Assembly: GCA_014360005.1 (NCBI GenBank)
Contig: JACIYI010000011.1
Location: forward strand, 26,462-90,461
DNA: 64,000 nucleotides
Source of the DNA: Candidatus Aminicenantota bacterium
GTDB taxonomy: Bacteria > Acidobacteriota > Aminicenantia > Aminicenantales > Saccharicenantaceae
Direction of reading: 5' to 3'
Shown: in pieces, positions 52,019 through 61,174 of the stretch
Layout: each line of letters opens with the position of its first letter
Numbering within the stretch: position 1 is the first letter of the stretch
The notes under the pieces: generated by a model
The model's database searches: none
What the model was told of the DNA's origin: nothing
Seen by the model: the letters and a program-made list of their open reading frames with translations, nothing else
Program-made: the position numbers and the translations under genes

Positions 52019-52966
52019 TTAAATCAGGAATTTCCCGTTCTTGGCTATATATTTCCCCTTAGCGATAATGGTCACCTTATCCACCAGAGCATCATAATGA
52101 TGCTTGCTCTTATTTTTGCCGATTCCGTAGGAATCACCGATGGCAAAATGGACGGTGCCGAAGGCTTTTTCCGCTTCCAGCATGTTGGGGCAGATACGGG
52201 CTCCGGGGTTGGTTCCGATGCCGAACTCGCCGATCATAAAACCGGTCTGGTCAGAGCCGATGTTTTTAACGATGGCCTCAATCCCTTTACCTTTCCAGCG
52301 CACCAGCCGGCCTTCCTTGAACTCCATCTCCCCATAACCGAGCTTGTCGTCGATCAGGCTGATGACCAGCTTGCCGGTAAAGGTCTCTTCTACCGGGCAG
52401 GTGTAGCATTCGCCGGCCGGCAGGTTGCCGTGCTTGCCTTTCTTACCGATATCGCCGTTGTCGTTGTGCCATTCCCGGCCCTTGACGCTAAAGGTGATGT
52501 TAGTCCCGGCTTCATTTTCGATGATTACCCGGTCGGCATCTTTCATCGCTTTGATAACCTTTTTAGTGAACTCGTTCATTTTAGTGAAATCAATGTTGAC
52601 CAGCCTTTCCATCATATCCACGGTGATACCGGGCATCATGCAGATTCGGCTGAGCTTCATGCCCTGGCTGACCATGAAGCCACGGAAGGGCTTTTCCTCA
52701 ATTCTGGCATCCAGCAAGTAGGTGATGACGTCGGCTTTCTCGGTCAGCAGCTTGAATAATTTAGTGGGTTCGGTGATGGGCCGCAGGGTCTCGGTCATCA
52801 GGTAAGTGGTGGTTTCGGCTCCGGCTTTCTTGGCGTAAAAGGCCAGGGCCTCTGCAATGTCCATTTTCTGCTTATCGCTGACCAGGAGGAAGCTCTCTCC
52901 TGGTTTAAGCTTCAGTGACTGGAAAATGGCCTTTTCGGCCGCCTGATAAAGTTTACTGGGTTTCAT
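52019..52966 (-). CDS. M29-type metal-dependent aminopeptidase
   Basis: 315 residues. The N-terminal domain starts with ESFLLVSDKQKMDIAEALAF. The metal centre is visible in the C-terminal half: NLPAGECYTCPVE (Glu), MIGEFGIGTNPGA (Glu), FGTVHFAIGDSYG (His) and SKHHYDALVD (His, Asp). It is shorter than classic M29 enzymes (about 410), so it may be the compact leucyl-aminopeptidase-like subgroup. It likely releases N-terminal residues from peptides in the cytoplasm. It lies 21 bp after the OPT transporter gene, so import and cleavage of peptides are probably co-expressed. Confidence 0.85.
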   Translation of the reverse strand: MKPSKLYQAAEKAIFQSLKLKPGESFLLVSDKQKMDIAEALAFYAKKAGAETTTYLMTETLRPITEPTKLFKLLTEKADVITYLLDARIEEKPFRGFMVSQGMKLSRICMMPGITVDMMERLVNIDFTKMNEFTKKVIKAMKDADRVIIENEAGTNITFSVKGREWHNDNGDIGKKGKHGNLPAGECYTCPVEETFTGKLVISLIDDKLGYGEMEFKEGRLVRWKGKGIEAIVKNIGSDQTGFMIGEFGIGTNPGARICPNMLEAEKAFGTVHFAIGDSYGIGKNKSKHHYDALVDKVTIIAKGKYIAKNGKFLI

Positions 52967-52987
52967 ATCTTTTTTCCTTTCGCTTTT

Positions 52988-54988
52988 TTATTTTTCTTTC
53001 CTGGATTGCCAGTAGACAAAACCGACCAGCAGGATGAAGGCTAGCAGGCTGATTATCTCACCGTACTGGCTGAACCAGCCGGCCGGGGTTCCGTCCACCC
53101 ACTTGCCGTTTTCCAGCACCATGGGAATACCCAGGCTGACATAGTGGTCTACCCTGGCCAGCTTCAGGACGGCCAGGACAATTCCCATCAGGGCTCCGCC
53201 GGCAATAAAGCCTGAAGAAATAAGCATGCCCTTGTTGTGCCGCTTTTCGGCCACCTCTTTATCCCGGCTGGAATTTTTCACCAGGTGAGACAGGAAACCG
53301 CCTACCAGCAGGGGGGTGGTCAGTTCCAGCGGCAGGTACATGCCTAGGGCCAGCGGCAGCGGCGGAATTTTGCAGAGCTCGGCCACGATGGCGATAGAAG
53401 CCCCGATGCCGTAGAGCAGCCAGGTCACCGGCTCCTTGGACATCAGCGACCTGATGACCGCGGCCATCAGGTTGGCCTGGGGGGCAGCCAGGGCCCCGCT
53501 CTGGAAGGAAAAGGCCTTATCGAGGATGAAGATGGCCACGCCCACGGCCAGGGCCGAAACCAGGATGCCGGTAAACTTGAACCTTTCCTGGTTCCTGGGG
53601 GTGGCTCCTATCCAGTAGCCAATCTTGAGGTCGGTGATGAAGCTGCCAGAAACGGCCAGGGCGGTGCAGACCACGGCCCCAATCAGCAGGGCTACAGCCA
53701 TGCCATCCGGCCCGGAAAGGCCCGCCCCTATCAGGATGACGCTCGACAGGATCAGGGTAATCAGGGTCATGCCGGAAACCGGGTTGGTGCCGACAATGGC
53801 AATAGCCGTAGCGGCCACCGTGGTGAAAAGAAAAGACAGCACCAGGCAGATGACCACTCCGATTAGGGCATATTTCAGGTTGGAAATCCAGAGGAAGTAA
53901 AAGAAAATGGCCACGGCAGTAACCAGAAGACCAATAATGATGGTGGACATCTTGAGGTCGCGGTCGGTTCGGATGGTTTCAGCCGAATGCTGCTTGCCCT
54001 TTAAGATTTCTTTGAAACCAAGGGAAAAAGCCCGGGCCATGATCGGCAGGGACTTGATTATGCCCAGCACCCCGGCCATGAAGATGGCCCCGATGCCTAT
54101 GTAGCGGACGTAAGTGGTAAAAATCTGAACTTCGCTCATCTGGGCGATGGGCATCTTCCCCGGGTAGATGGCTTCAGTGAAGTGTTGCCCCAGAAACCAG
54201 ATGACCGGGATAAAACCAAAATGAGACAGGAGTCCGCCGGCCACGATGATGGCGTTGTAGCGCAGGCCGATAACATAGCCCAGACCCAGGAAAGCTGACA
54301 GAGCATCTATCTTCAGTACCATCCGGCTCTTTTCAGCCAGCCGGTCCATAAAGGGCAAAAAACGGAAGGTGATGACTTCATTCCACAGCCGGACTCCGAT
54401 GGCCAGGAATTCATAAATTCCGGAAATTATTACTCCGAGGATGAGCGGCTTGGCCTGGTCCCCACCGCCCTCACCCGAAACCAGGATTTCGGTGGTGGCT
54501 GTGGCTTCCGGGAAGGGTAGCTTGCCGTGCTGCTCGGCGCAGAAATAGCGGCGCAGCGGAATCAGGAACAGGATGCCCAGGCAGCCCCCCAGGAAGGTCG
54601 ACAGGAAAATCTTGAAGATGTCGATCGGCAGCCCGATGATAAACAGCGCCGGAATGGTGAAAATAGCTCCAGCCACCAGGGCTCCGGAAGCGGCGCCTAT
54701 TGACTGGATGATGACATTCTCCAGGATAGTGTTCTTGCGGGAGTAGGTATAGCCCAGGCCCACGGCCAGGATAGCAATGGGGATCGCGGCTTCGGGCACG
54801 GTGCCAACCTTGAGGCCCAGGTAGGCCATGGAAAAGGTGAAGAACAGAGCCATAAACAGGCCCCAGAGCACCGACCGGGTGGTAACTTCGGGGATGAGCT
54901 TCTCGGCTGGAACCAGCGGCGTGTATTTTTCGCCCGGGCCCAGCTCGCGGTAAGCTTCAGGCGGCAGGGATTTTTTGGCAGTCTCCAT
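52988..54988 (-). CDS. OPT family oligopeptide transporter
   Basis: 666 residues with about 15 hydrophobic segments. OPT family features: start of the domain ITTRSVLWGLFMALFF-like (VTTRSVLWG), AYLGLKVGTVPEAAIPIAI, FPEATATTEILVSG, and SGSFITDLKIGYWIGATPRN near the centre. It takes up oligopeptides or metal-chelating peptides with protons. AAGGAGGGC gives the ribosome site. It is followed by the M29 peptidase and preceded by ppiD at 44 bp, all on the minus strand. Confidence 0.92.
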   Translation of the reverse strand: METAKKSLPPEAYRELGPGEKYTPLVPAEKLIPEVTTRSVLWGLFMALFFTFSMAYLGLKVGTVPEAAIPIAILAVGLGYTYSRKNTILENVIIQSIGAASGALVAGAIFTIPALFIIGLPIDIFKIFLSTFLGGCLGILFLIPLRRYFCAEQHGKLPFPEATATTEILVSGEGGGDQAKPLILGVIISGIYEFLAIGVRLWNEVITFRFLPFMDRLAEKSRMVLKIDALSAFLGLGYVIGLRYNAIIVAGGLLSHFGFIPVIWFLGQHFTEAIYPGKMPIAQMSEVQIFTTYVRYIGIGAIFMAGVLGIIKSLPIMARAFSLGFKEILKGKQHSAETIRTDRDLKMSTIIIGLLVTAVAIFFYFLWISNLKYALIGVVICLVLSFLFTTVAATAIAIVGTNPVSGMTLITLILSSVILIGAGLSGPDGMAVALLIGAVVCTALAVSGSFITDLKIGYWIGATPRNQERFKFTGILVSALAVGVAIFILDKAFSFQSGALAAPQANLMAAVIRSLMSKEPVTWLLYGIGASIAIVAELCKIPPLPLALGMYLPLELTTPLLVGGFLSHLVKNSSRDKEVAEKRHNKGMLISSGFIAGGALMGIVLAVLKLARVDHYVSLGIPMVLENGKWVDGTPAGWFSQYGEIISLLAFILLVGFVYWQSRKEK

Positions 54989-55032
54989 TTGCCCTCCTTA
55001 AATAATTTAATTTTAATTTATTAAAAAGAGGG

Positions 55033-56955
55033 TTATTCGCCAAACCTTCCCAGCAGCTCGTCGGTGACCCGGTTGAACAGGTTGTAGTTGACCTTGATCT
55101 TCAGGTCCTGCCGGACTTTCTGCAGGTAGCTGTAGAGGAACATCTCCCGCGATTGGTTGAGCAGGTCGGCCATTTCCTGGTCCCTGACCTGGGCAAAATC
55201 TTCCCGGGTAACTTCTTTTCTCTCCAGGGCCCGGACCACGGCATAGCCTCCGCTGGTTTCGAAGGGTTCGCTCGGTTGGTTGAGGGGCAGGCTGAAGGCC
55301 AGCTTATCCAGTTCGGTGGTGTCGTCAATCAGGCTCAGGTACTGGCCGCGCTTGTGGGTCTCGGCCCGCTTGTATTCCAGCCCATTATTCTTGGCAAACT
55401 CTTCCCAGTTGGCAACCTGAGCGTACTTCAGGGAAGCCAGCTTTTCTTTGAGCCTTTCTTTCTTCAGGTCGCTGATTAGGTCAGACAGGACCTGGTTCTT
55501 AACTTCTTCCAGAGAAGCTGGGTGTTCAGGCTCAATTTTCACCAGCTGGGCCAGAGCCACCCCCTCGTAGGTAAAAATGGGGGAGGAGATTTCCTTTTCC
55601 TTTAGCTCAAACAGGTTCTGACTGATGAAACCGGAAGTATCAATTCCGGGGAGCGTGTCGCCTTTCTTGAGAAGTCCGGTGGTCTGAGTGGTCAAACCCT
55701 CGCGCCTGGCGGCCTGTTCCAGGTTCCTGGTCTTCCTGGCCACTCTGGCCAGTTTTTCCATCCGGTCCGAAGCCTGATTCCGGGCTTTCTGTTCCAGCAG
55801 GCTGTTCTGGATCATAGCCTTGACTTCGGCCAGAGACCTGATGATTTCGGGCATCTTGTCGGTGATTTTCAGGATGGAGACCGCGTAGCCCAGGTCCAGC
55901 GGGTCGGAGGTCTGGCCGGTCTCCAGCTGGTTTATGATCTTTATTTCCTCGGGAGTGAAATTCTGCCAGTCATAATAGCCCCAGTCGCCACCGGCCGTGG
56001 CTTTGTCATCTTTGGAGTACTGAGCGGCCAGCCGGGCAAAATCTTCTCCGGCGGCCAGCCGGGATTTGAGGTTATTGCCCAGGTCAAGCATCTGCTGCTT
56101 GTCGGCTTCGGTGTAGGTCAGATAAATCCGGCTGACCTTGATTTTGGCCGGTTCCTTGAACTGGCTGAGATTTTCCCGGTAATATTTTTCTATTTCGGAA
56201 TCGGAGACGGTAATTTCTTTTTTTAGGTCCTCGGTCTTCAGAAAAACCATCTGTCCTTCCCGCTTTTCCGGCACCCGGTAGCGGTCTTTGTTTTTCTCAA
56301 AAAAATTCTTGACTTCTTCTTCAGTGGGATTGGCTGGAAGCTCGATTTTATCGGGTGAAGCCACCAGGTATTCGATTTTAACCGTTTCGTTCTGGGTGCG
56401 GTAGTTTTCCCAGACCTCGTCTTCAGTCACGGCCACTCCGGCCGTCAATAGCTGGTAGGTTTTGTTGATCAGGATGTCATCCCGTAGGCTGTCTTCGAAT
56501 TTCTGCACCGGCACATGATTCCAGTCCAGAATTCTCTTGTATTCTTCAAAGCCGACGAATTTCCCTTCCCTCTGGAAAACCGGAAAGCTCATTATTTTTT
56601 CCTGGAGTTCGCGGTCGGTGGCCTTCAGGCCTTTTTTCCTGGCCAGGTGAAGCAGCAGCTGCTGCTGGATCATCTGTTCCAGGATCTGCTGGGGCAGGTT
56701 CAGCTGCCGCAGCAGGCTGGGGTTGAGGTCGGGATAGTCCTTCTTCATGGCTTCCACTCTCTGTCTTAAGACCTGGAAATAATCATCGGCCGAAATGCTG
56801 CTCTTGCCTATTTGGACTATGGTGTTCGCCTGCCTGGATTCTCCCAGACGGCCGGCCCCGCCCCAGACGGCGAAGATGGCTATGATAAAGGTGGCGATAA
56901 CAATCCAGAGGACTGGAGCCAGTGATTTGACATTCTTCCGCATTGTCTTAAGCAT
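55033..56955 (-). CDS. PpiD/SurA-type periplasmic peptidyl-prolyl isomerase
   Basis: 640 residues. One N-terminal membrane anchor (VLWIVIATFIIAIFAVWGG), a SurA-N-like helical chaperone domain (residues of about 45-225), then a parvulin domain of about 265-365 (KIKVSRIYLTYTEADKQQ, AAGEDFARLAAQYSKDD, AGGDWGYYDWQNF). The remainder is a second helical and parvulin-like part. It folds proteins leaving the Sec channel at the periplasmic face. It starts 3 bp after the HIT gene and is the last member of the ispH operon. Confidence 0.88.
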   Translation of the reverse strand: MLKTMRKNVKSLAPVLWIVIATFIIAIFAVWGGAGRLGESRQANTIVQIGKSSISADDYFQVLRQRVEAMKKDYPDLNPSLLRQLNLPQQILEQMIQQQLLLHLARKKGLKATDRELQEKIMSFPVFQREGKFVGFEEYKRILDWNHVPVQKFEDSLRDDILINKTYQLLTAGVAVTEDEVWENYRTQNETVKIEYLVASPDKIELPANPTEEEVKNFFEKNKDRYRVPEKREGQMVFLKTEDLKKEITVSDSEIEKYYRENLSQFKEPAKIKVSRIYLTYTEADKQQMLDLGNNLKSRLAAGEDFARLAAQYSKDDKATAGGDWGYYDWQNFTPEEIKIINQLETGQTSDPLDLGYAVSILKITDKMPEIIRSLAEVKAMIQNSLLEQKARNQASDRMEKLARVARKTRNLEQAARREGLTTQTTGLLKKGDTLPGIDTSGFISQNLFELKEKEISSPIFTYEGVALAQLVKIEPEHPASLEEVKNQVLSDLISDLKKERLKEKLASLKYAQVANWEEFAKNNGLEYKRAETHKRGQYLSLIDDTTELDKLAFSLPLNQPSEPFETSGGYAVVRALERKEVTREDFAQVRDQEMADLLNQSREMFLYSYLQKVRQDLKIKVNYNLFNRVTDELLGRFGE

Positions 56956-56958
56956 GGC

Positions 56959-57462
56959 TTATTTCTCCTGTTTCTTTTCTTCCCGGGCGAAATAGGGTTT
57001 CAACCGGTTGTAGGTGGCCTTGAGGTCTTCGCAGAAGACCCTGGTCTGACCGATGATCGGCATGAAGTTGGAATCGCCGGGCCAGCGGGGGACGATGTGA
57101 AGGTGAAAATGACCGGTCACTCCGGCCCCGGCCGGCTGCCCCAGGTTCAGGCCGACGTTAAACCCGTGCGGCCGGTAACTCTTCTTCAATATTCTTATGG
57201 CCAGCTGGACCAGCTCGGTGGCCTCGGCCACGATTTCCCGGGGAGCTGTCTCGAAGCTGGCTAAATGCCGGTAAGGAGCTACCATCAGGTGACCGGTGGT
57301 GTAGGGGAAACGGTTGATGATGACGAAATTGTGCCGGCCCCGGTAAAGGATGAGAGACTCCCGGTCATCTTTCTTTTTTAAGGCCTGGCAAAAAACGCAG
57401 TTTTTCATCTTCAGTGCCTTTTGGACGTAAGCCAGTCGCCAGGGAGCAGTGCAGTACCTCAT
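56959..57462 (-). CDS. HIT family nucleotide hydrolase or phosphorylase
   Basis: 167 residues. Starts MRYCTAPWRLAYV, as in Ap4A phosphorylase-like HIT proteins, with a likely zinc knuckle MKNCVFCQ. The histidine triad is GHFHLHIVPRW. These enzymes split nucleotide-phosphate bonds, often in dinucleoside polyphosphates. The start overlaps the HU stop by 4 bp (ATGA). Confidence 0.9.
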   Translation of the reverse strand: MRYCTAPWRLAYVQKALKMKNCVFCQALKKKDDRESLILYRGRHNFVIINRFPYTTGHLMVAPYRHLASFETAPREIVAEATELVQLAIRILKKSYRPHGFNVGLNLGQPAGAGVTGHFHLHIVPRWPGDSNFMPIIGQTRVFCEDLKATYNRLKPYFAREEKKQEK

Positions 57463-57740
57463 TTATTCTGGTTAAGCATCTCTTTCAACAGTTTGGAAGG
57501 TTTGAAGTAGAGCACCTTCTTGGGTGGCACCTTGACCAGTTCGCCGGTCCGGGGGTTACGGCCGGAGCGCGGCGCCCGCTGCCGGAAGCGAAAGCTGCCG
57601 AAGCCGCGGAATTCGATTTCCTCGCCCTTGAGGATGGCCTCTTTGATAGCTTCGAAAAACAGGTTGACTCCAACTTCCGCTTCCTGTTTGGAAATGTTTA
57701 GCTCCCGGGAAACGATGTTTACCAGGTCGGCTTTGATCAT
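57459..57740 (-). CDS. hup: HU/IHF family DNA-binding protein
   Basis: 93 residues, normal length. Starts MIKADLVNIVSRELNISKQEA; the DNA-binding arm contains FRGFGSFRFRQRAPRSGRNP, with the conserved GFG and RxGRNP. It bends and compacts DNA as a dimer. IHF-alpha versus HU cannot be settled by eye. It overlaps rpsA by 4 bp upstream and the HIT gene by 4 bp downstream. Confidence 0.93.
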   Translation of the reverse strand: MIKADLVNIVSRELNISKQEAEVGVNLFFEAIKEAILKGEEIEFRGFGSFRFRQRAPRSGRNPRTGELVKVPPKKVLYFKPSKLLKEMLNQNK

Positions 57741-59479
57741 GATTCACCCTCCTTTTTGCTGTTGTCTTTGATGGGTAAATTCTTTAGTTGTTCCCTTAAA
57801 AGATCACCCAGAGTCAGGCGATCACTCTGACCTTCCAGGTATTTCTGAAATTCCTTTTTCTGCTGGTCCATCTGAGCCTGCCGGAAACTCAGGGAGATTT
57901 TCCTGGCGGCTGGGTTGAGCTTGATGATTTTGGCCATTTTCTTTTCGCCAATCTTGAAGACTTCGGCCGGGTTTTCTATCCGGTTTTCGTCCAGCTCCGA
58001 GTTGAAGACCACGCCTTCAATGCCGGGCATGATTTCCACAAAGATGCCAAAATCAGTGATCCGGACTATCTTGACCTTGAGCACGTCGCCCACCTTCTGC
58101 CGCTGGAAGAAATCTTCCCAGATATCGCCTTCCAGCTGCTTGAGGCCCAGGGAGACTTTCTGTTTTTCCAGGTCCACATGTAGCAGGACCACTTCAATCT
58201 CTTCTCCCACCTTGAGTTTCTCCGAGGGGTGCTTGATTTTTTCCCAGCTGATGTCGGAAATGTGCACCAGGCCCTCGATGTCCTTATCCACCAGGACGAA
58301 AGCTCCGAAATCGGTCAGGCTGGTGACTTTGCCCTTAATCCGCGAACCGGGGTTATGTTTCTGAACGAAGAGTTCCAGCGGATGGGGCGTAACCTGCTTG
58401 AGCCCCAGAGAAATGCGGCGGTTTTCCGGGTTGATTTCCAGCACCTGAACGGTCACTTCCTGACCTACCTGCAGCACTTTCTTGGGATGGACCATCTTCT
58501 TAGACCAGGTCAGGTCGGAGACATGGATCAGACCTTCCACGCCTTTTTCCAGCTCGACAAAAGCCCCGAAATCGGTCAGGCTGACCACCCGGCCGGTGAT
58601 TCTTGTTCCCGGTTGGTATTTCTCCCCGACGCTCAACCAGGGGTCGGGCGTCAGCTGCTTGTAGCCGAGAGAAATCTTTTCCTCATTCTCGTTGAAATCC
58701 AGGACCACCACCTCCACTTCCTGACCAACCTGGAGAACTTCCGAAGGATGGCTGACCTTACCCCAGCTCAGGTCGGAAATATGCAACAACCCTTCCACCC
58801 CGCCCAGGTCGATGAAGGCGCCAAAGCTGGTCAGAGACTTGACTGTGCCCTTGGCCGTGCCGCCCTTAACCAGCCGGCTGAAGACCCGGCGTTTCCTTTT
58901 TTCTCGTTCGTCCTGAAGCAGTAACTTCCGGGACAGAACCACGTCCTCTTCCTTGCGCTTGAATTTCATAACTTTGAACTTGAGGGTCTGGCCCAGGAGT
59001 GAATCCGGGTCTTTGAGGGGTCGGAGGTCGGCGTGGGCCTCTGGTAAGAAAGCATCCAGCCCGACATCGACCGTATAGCCGTTCCTGGTCCGGGCGTTGA
59101 CCGTTCCGGTGACCCAGTTATTGGAATGATAAGCTCTTTCCAGGTGTTCCAGGGCCCGGAAAGCGTCAGCCTTTCTCTTGGACAGGAGGAAGTAGCCGTC
59201 CTGGGGTCTGGACCTTTCCAGGATGGCTTCTATTTCGGTACCGACTTTAATTTCTTCGAATTCCTGTGGATTACGAAAATCTTCCAGGGGAATGGCCCCT
59301 TCGGTTTTGTGGCCGATGTCGAGCAACAGGTGGCTGGGTGTCTTCTTTACCACCCGGCCGCGGATCAACTTGCCGGTGCTCAGTTCCTGCTCGGACAGGT
59401 GGTACTGGTCCAGAAGACGTTCGTAGTCTTCGGGAGTGAGCTGCTCCTCGTTCTTGGGGTTCTTTTTGCTGTCAATCAT
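57737..59479 (-). CDS. rpsA: 30S ribosomal protein S1
   Basis: 580 residues with six S1 domains, at about residues 36-105, 120-190, 205-275, 290-360, 378-447 and 465-535. The last four are the most regular, each with a (T/S)xFGxFV/I core, such as LTSFGAFIDLGGVEGLLHIS and LTDFGAFVELEKGVEGLIHV. It binds mRNA on the small subunit. An acidic N-terminus precedes domain 1. It overlaps ispH by 8 bp, echoing the fused IspH-S1 proteins known in some anaerobes. Confidence 0.95.
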   Translation of the reverse strand: MIDSKKNPKNEEQLTPEDYERLLDQYHLSEQELSTGKLIRGRVVKKTPSHLLLDIGHKTEGAIPLEDFRNPQEFEEIKVGTEIEAILERSRPQDGYFLLSKRKADAFRALEHLERAYHSNNWVTGTVNARTRNGYTVDVGLDAFLPEAHADLRPLKDPDSLLGQTLKFKVMKFKRKEEDVVLSRKLLLQDEREKRKRRVFSRLVKGGTAKGTVKSLTSFGAFIDLGGVEGLLHISDLSWGKVSHPSEVLQVGQEVEVVVLDFNENEEKISLGYKQLTPDPWLSVGEKYQPGTRITGRVVSLTDFGAFVELEKGVEGLIHVSDLTWSKKMVHPKKVLQVGQEVTVQVLEINPENRRISLGLKQVTPHPLELFVQKHNPGSRIKGKVTSLTDFGAFVLVDKDIEGLVHISDISWEKIKHPSEKLKVGEEIEVVLLHVDLEKQKVSLGLKQLEGDIWEDFFQRQKVGDVLKVKIVRITDFGIFVEIMPGIEGVVFNSELDENRIENPAEVFKIGEKKMAKIIKLNPAARKISLSFRQAQMDQQKKEFQKYLEGQSDRLTLGDLLREQLKNLPIKDNSKKEGES

Positions 59480-60347
59480 GGGTCACCTTCTCTTGGTTTG
59501 AATTCTGTTGGAAGCTATGGCTGATAGCCGCAACAGTTTTTTTGATTACCTCGGGCGGAGTGGAGGCTCCACCCGAAAGCCCGATCTTATTTACACCCTG
59601 AAGCATGTCAGGGGTTATTTCTTCCGGTGATTCAATGAAATAGGTCCTGGGCAGCAGCCGGCGGGAAATCTGGTAGAGCTTGTTGGTATTCGAGCTGTTC
59701 TTGCCGCCGATGATCAGAAGAGCTTCAACCTCTCCGGCCAGCCTGGCCGTGGCCACCTGGCGGACGCGGGTTGACTGGCAGATGGTGTTGTAGACCTGCA
59801 GTTCAGCCGTTTTCTCCACCAGGGCTGCCACTACCTGGCTGAAGAGCTGTCCATCCTGGGTGGACTGGGCCAGGACGGCTCTCTTTTTTCGGAAGGGCAG
59901 GGTCCGGGCCTGCTCTTCGCTTTCCACCACCAGGGCCTTTTTCCGGCTGTAACCGAGCAAACCCTGGATTTCCGGGTGGTTCTTGTTACCCACGATGATA
60001 ATTTCACCGGCCTGGCGGCTCAGCCGGTCCACCAGTTGCTGGATTTTCTTGACGATGGGACAGGTGGCATCCACCAGCTTGACCTTTTTTCTCCTGAGAG
60101 CCCGGTAGATGGCCGGAGATACGCCATGGCTGCGGATGATGACGGTATCTCCCGCCTGGAGCTGGCTCAGGGAGGTGGCCACCCGGATGCCCTCCTGTTC
60201 CAGTTCCTGGATGACTTCCGGGTTGTGGATGATTTCGCCCCAGCTGAAAATGCGCCGACCGGCTTTTTTCCCGGTCTTCCGGACAAGCTGCAAAGCCCGC
60301 CTGACTCCGTAGCAAAAACCGCTTTTTCTGGCGACGATAATTTCCAT
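59472..60347 (-). CDS. ispH: 4-hydroxy-3-methylbut-2-enyl diphosphate reductase
   Basis: 291 residues. The three Cys that hold the iron-sulfur cluster are present: Cys12 in GFCYGVRRA, Cys96 in DATCPIVKK and Cys190 in NTICQSTR. Substrate motifs IIHNPEVI, SHGVSPAIY, NKNHPEIQG and SGGASTPPEVI are intact. It makes isopentenyl and dimethylallyl diphosphate in the non-mevalonate pathway. It leads the operon ispH-rpsA-hup-HIT-ppiD from a strong promoter 29 bp upstream. No clear ribosome site was seen. Confidence 0.96.
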   Translation of the reverse strand: MEIIVARKSGFCYGVRRALQLVRKTGKKAGRRIFSWGEIIHNPEVIQELEQEGIRVATSLSQLQAGDTVIIRSHGVSPAIYRALRRKKVKLVDATCPIVKKIQQLVDRLSRQAGEIIIVGNKNHPEIQGLLGYSRKKALVVESEEQARTLPFRKKRAVLAQSTQDGQLFSQVVAALVEKTAELQVYNTICQSTRVRQVATARLAGEVEALLIIGGKNSSNTNKLYQISRRLLPRTYFIESPEEITPDMLQGVNKIGLSGGASTPPEVIKKTVAAISHSFQQNSNQEKVTHD

Positions 60348-60376
60348 TGATTATGTTGATCGAAGAATAGTTTTCT

Positions 60377-60405
60377 ATACTATAGAAGTCATAACCCTTT
60401 GTCAA
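60377..60405 (-). promoter_or_regulatory. strong sigma-70-type promoter of the ispH operon
   Basis: On the minus strand: consensus TTGACA (60400-60405), 17 bp, TAGTAT (60377-60382). Confidence 0.8.
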
Positions 60406-60625
60406 CCCTAAGTATAGAGAAAATCTTTACTTAGAGCCAGCCAGGGCTGACTGTTTTTTAAGCTGCTCTGGAGGCCCCTCTATCCTTCCTCCCGGCTCGG
60501 ACCCAGCCCAAAACCAGGCCCCAATGGGTCCAAAACAAGCCCAACCGGACTTCTCTGGAAAAGTCAGCCTGAAGCAATCTGTGGCGGCTGCGGGTCCTGG
60601 CCATACTTAAAAAGAAGAGGCTGGC

Positions 60626-61174
60626 TCAGGAAATAGCCTGCTTTTCTTCCTCCAGGATTTTAGTAATTTCCTCTTCCCTGGGCAAATCATCCAGGCTGTT
60701 CAGCCCGAAATATTGCAGAAACCTGTCGCTTGTCCGGTAAACCAGAGGGTTGCCCGGAGCCTTTTTCCGGCCGACAATTTTAATCAGCTTCTTCTGCAGC
60801 AAGGTTTTAAGGCAATAAGTTGAGTCCACACCACGGATGGCCGAAATCTCGGCCTGGGTTATTGGCTGATGGTAGGCGATGATACTCAAAGTTTCCAGGG
60901 CCGCCGAGGATAACTTGGTCTTCTTTTCAATTTGCAATAACCGCCGGATCCACTGGTCGTGTTCGGGCTTGGTGGTAAAGAGATAACCACCGGCCGACTG
61001 GATGACCTGGATCCCCCGGCTGTCAGCGGTGTAGTCGGCCAGCAGAGCTTCCAGGGTGGCCTGCAGCTCTTCTTCCGGCACTTCTCCCAGGACTTCTTTG
61101 ATTTTATCCAGGGTCAACGGTTCCTGCGAGATGAAAATCAGGGCTTCCAGGATGGCTTTGAGCTGTTCATTCAT
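60626..61174 (-). CDS. scpB: segregation and condensation protein B
   Basis: 182 residues, normal length. Two winged-helix domains: the first with AILEALIFISQEPLTLDKI, the second with ALETLSIIAYHQPITQAEIS followed by IRGVDSTYCLKTLLQKKLI. It binds the ScpA kleisin and SMC to form the bacterial condensin. It overlaps scpA by 8 bp. The usual downstream rluB gene is absent; a 220-bp stretch lies between it and the ispH promoter. Confidence 0.94.
   Translation of the reverse strand: MNEQLKAILEALIFISQEPLTLDKIKEVLGEVPEEELQATLEALLADYTADSRGIQVIQSAGGYLFTTKPEHDQWIRRLLQIEKKTKLSSAALETLSIIAYHQPITQAEISAIRGVDSTYCLKTLLQKKLIKIVGRKKAPGNPLVYRTSDRFLQYFGLNSLDDLPREEEITKILEEEKQAIS

Noticed and set aside
60406..60625. 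Possible small gene or structured RNA after scpB
   Set aside because: A 48-codon minus-strand frame begins at an ATG but has no ribosome site, and the G/C-rich stretch did not match SRP, 6S or RNase P RNA by eye.
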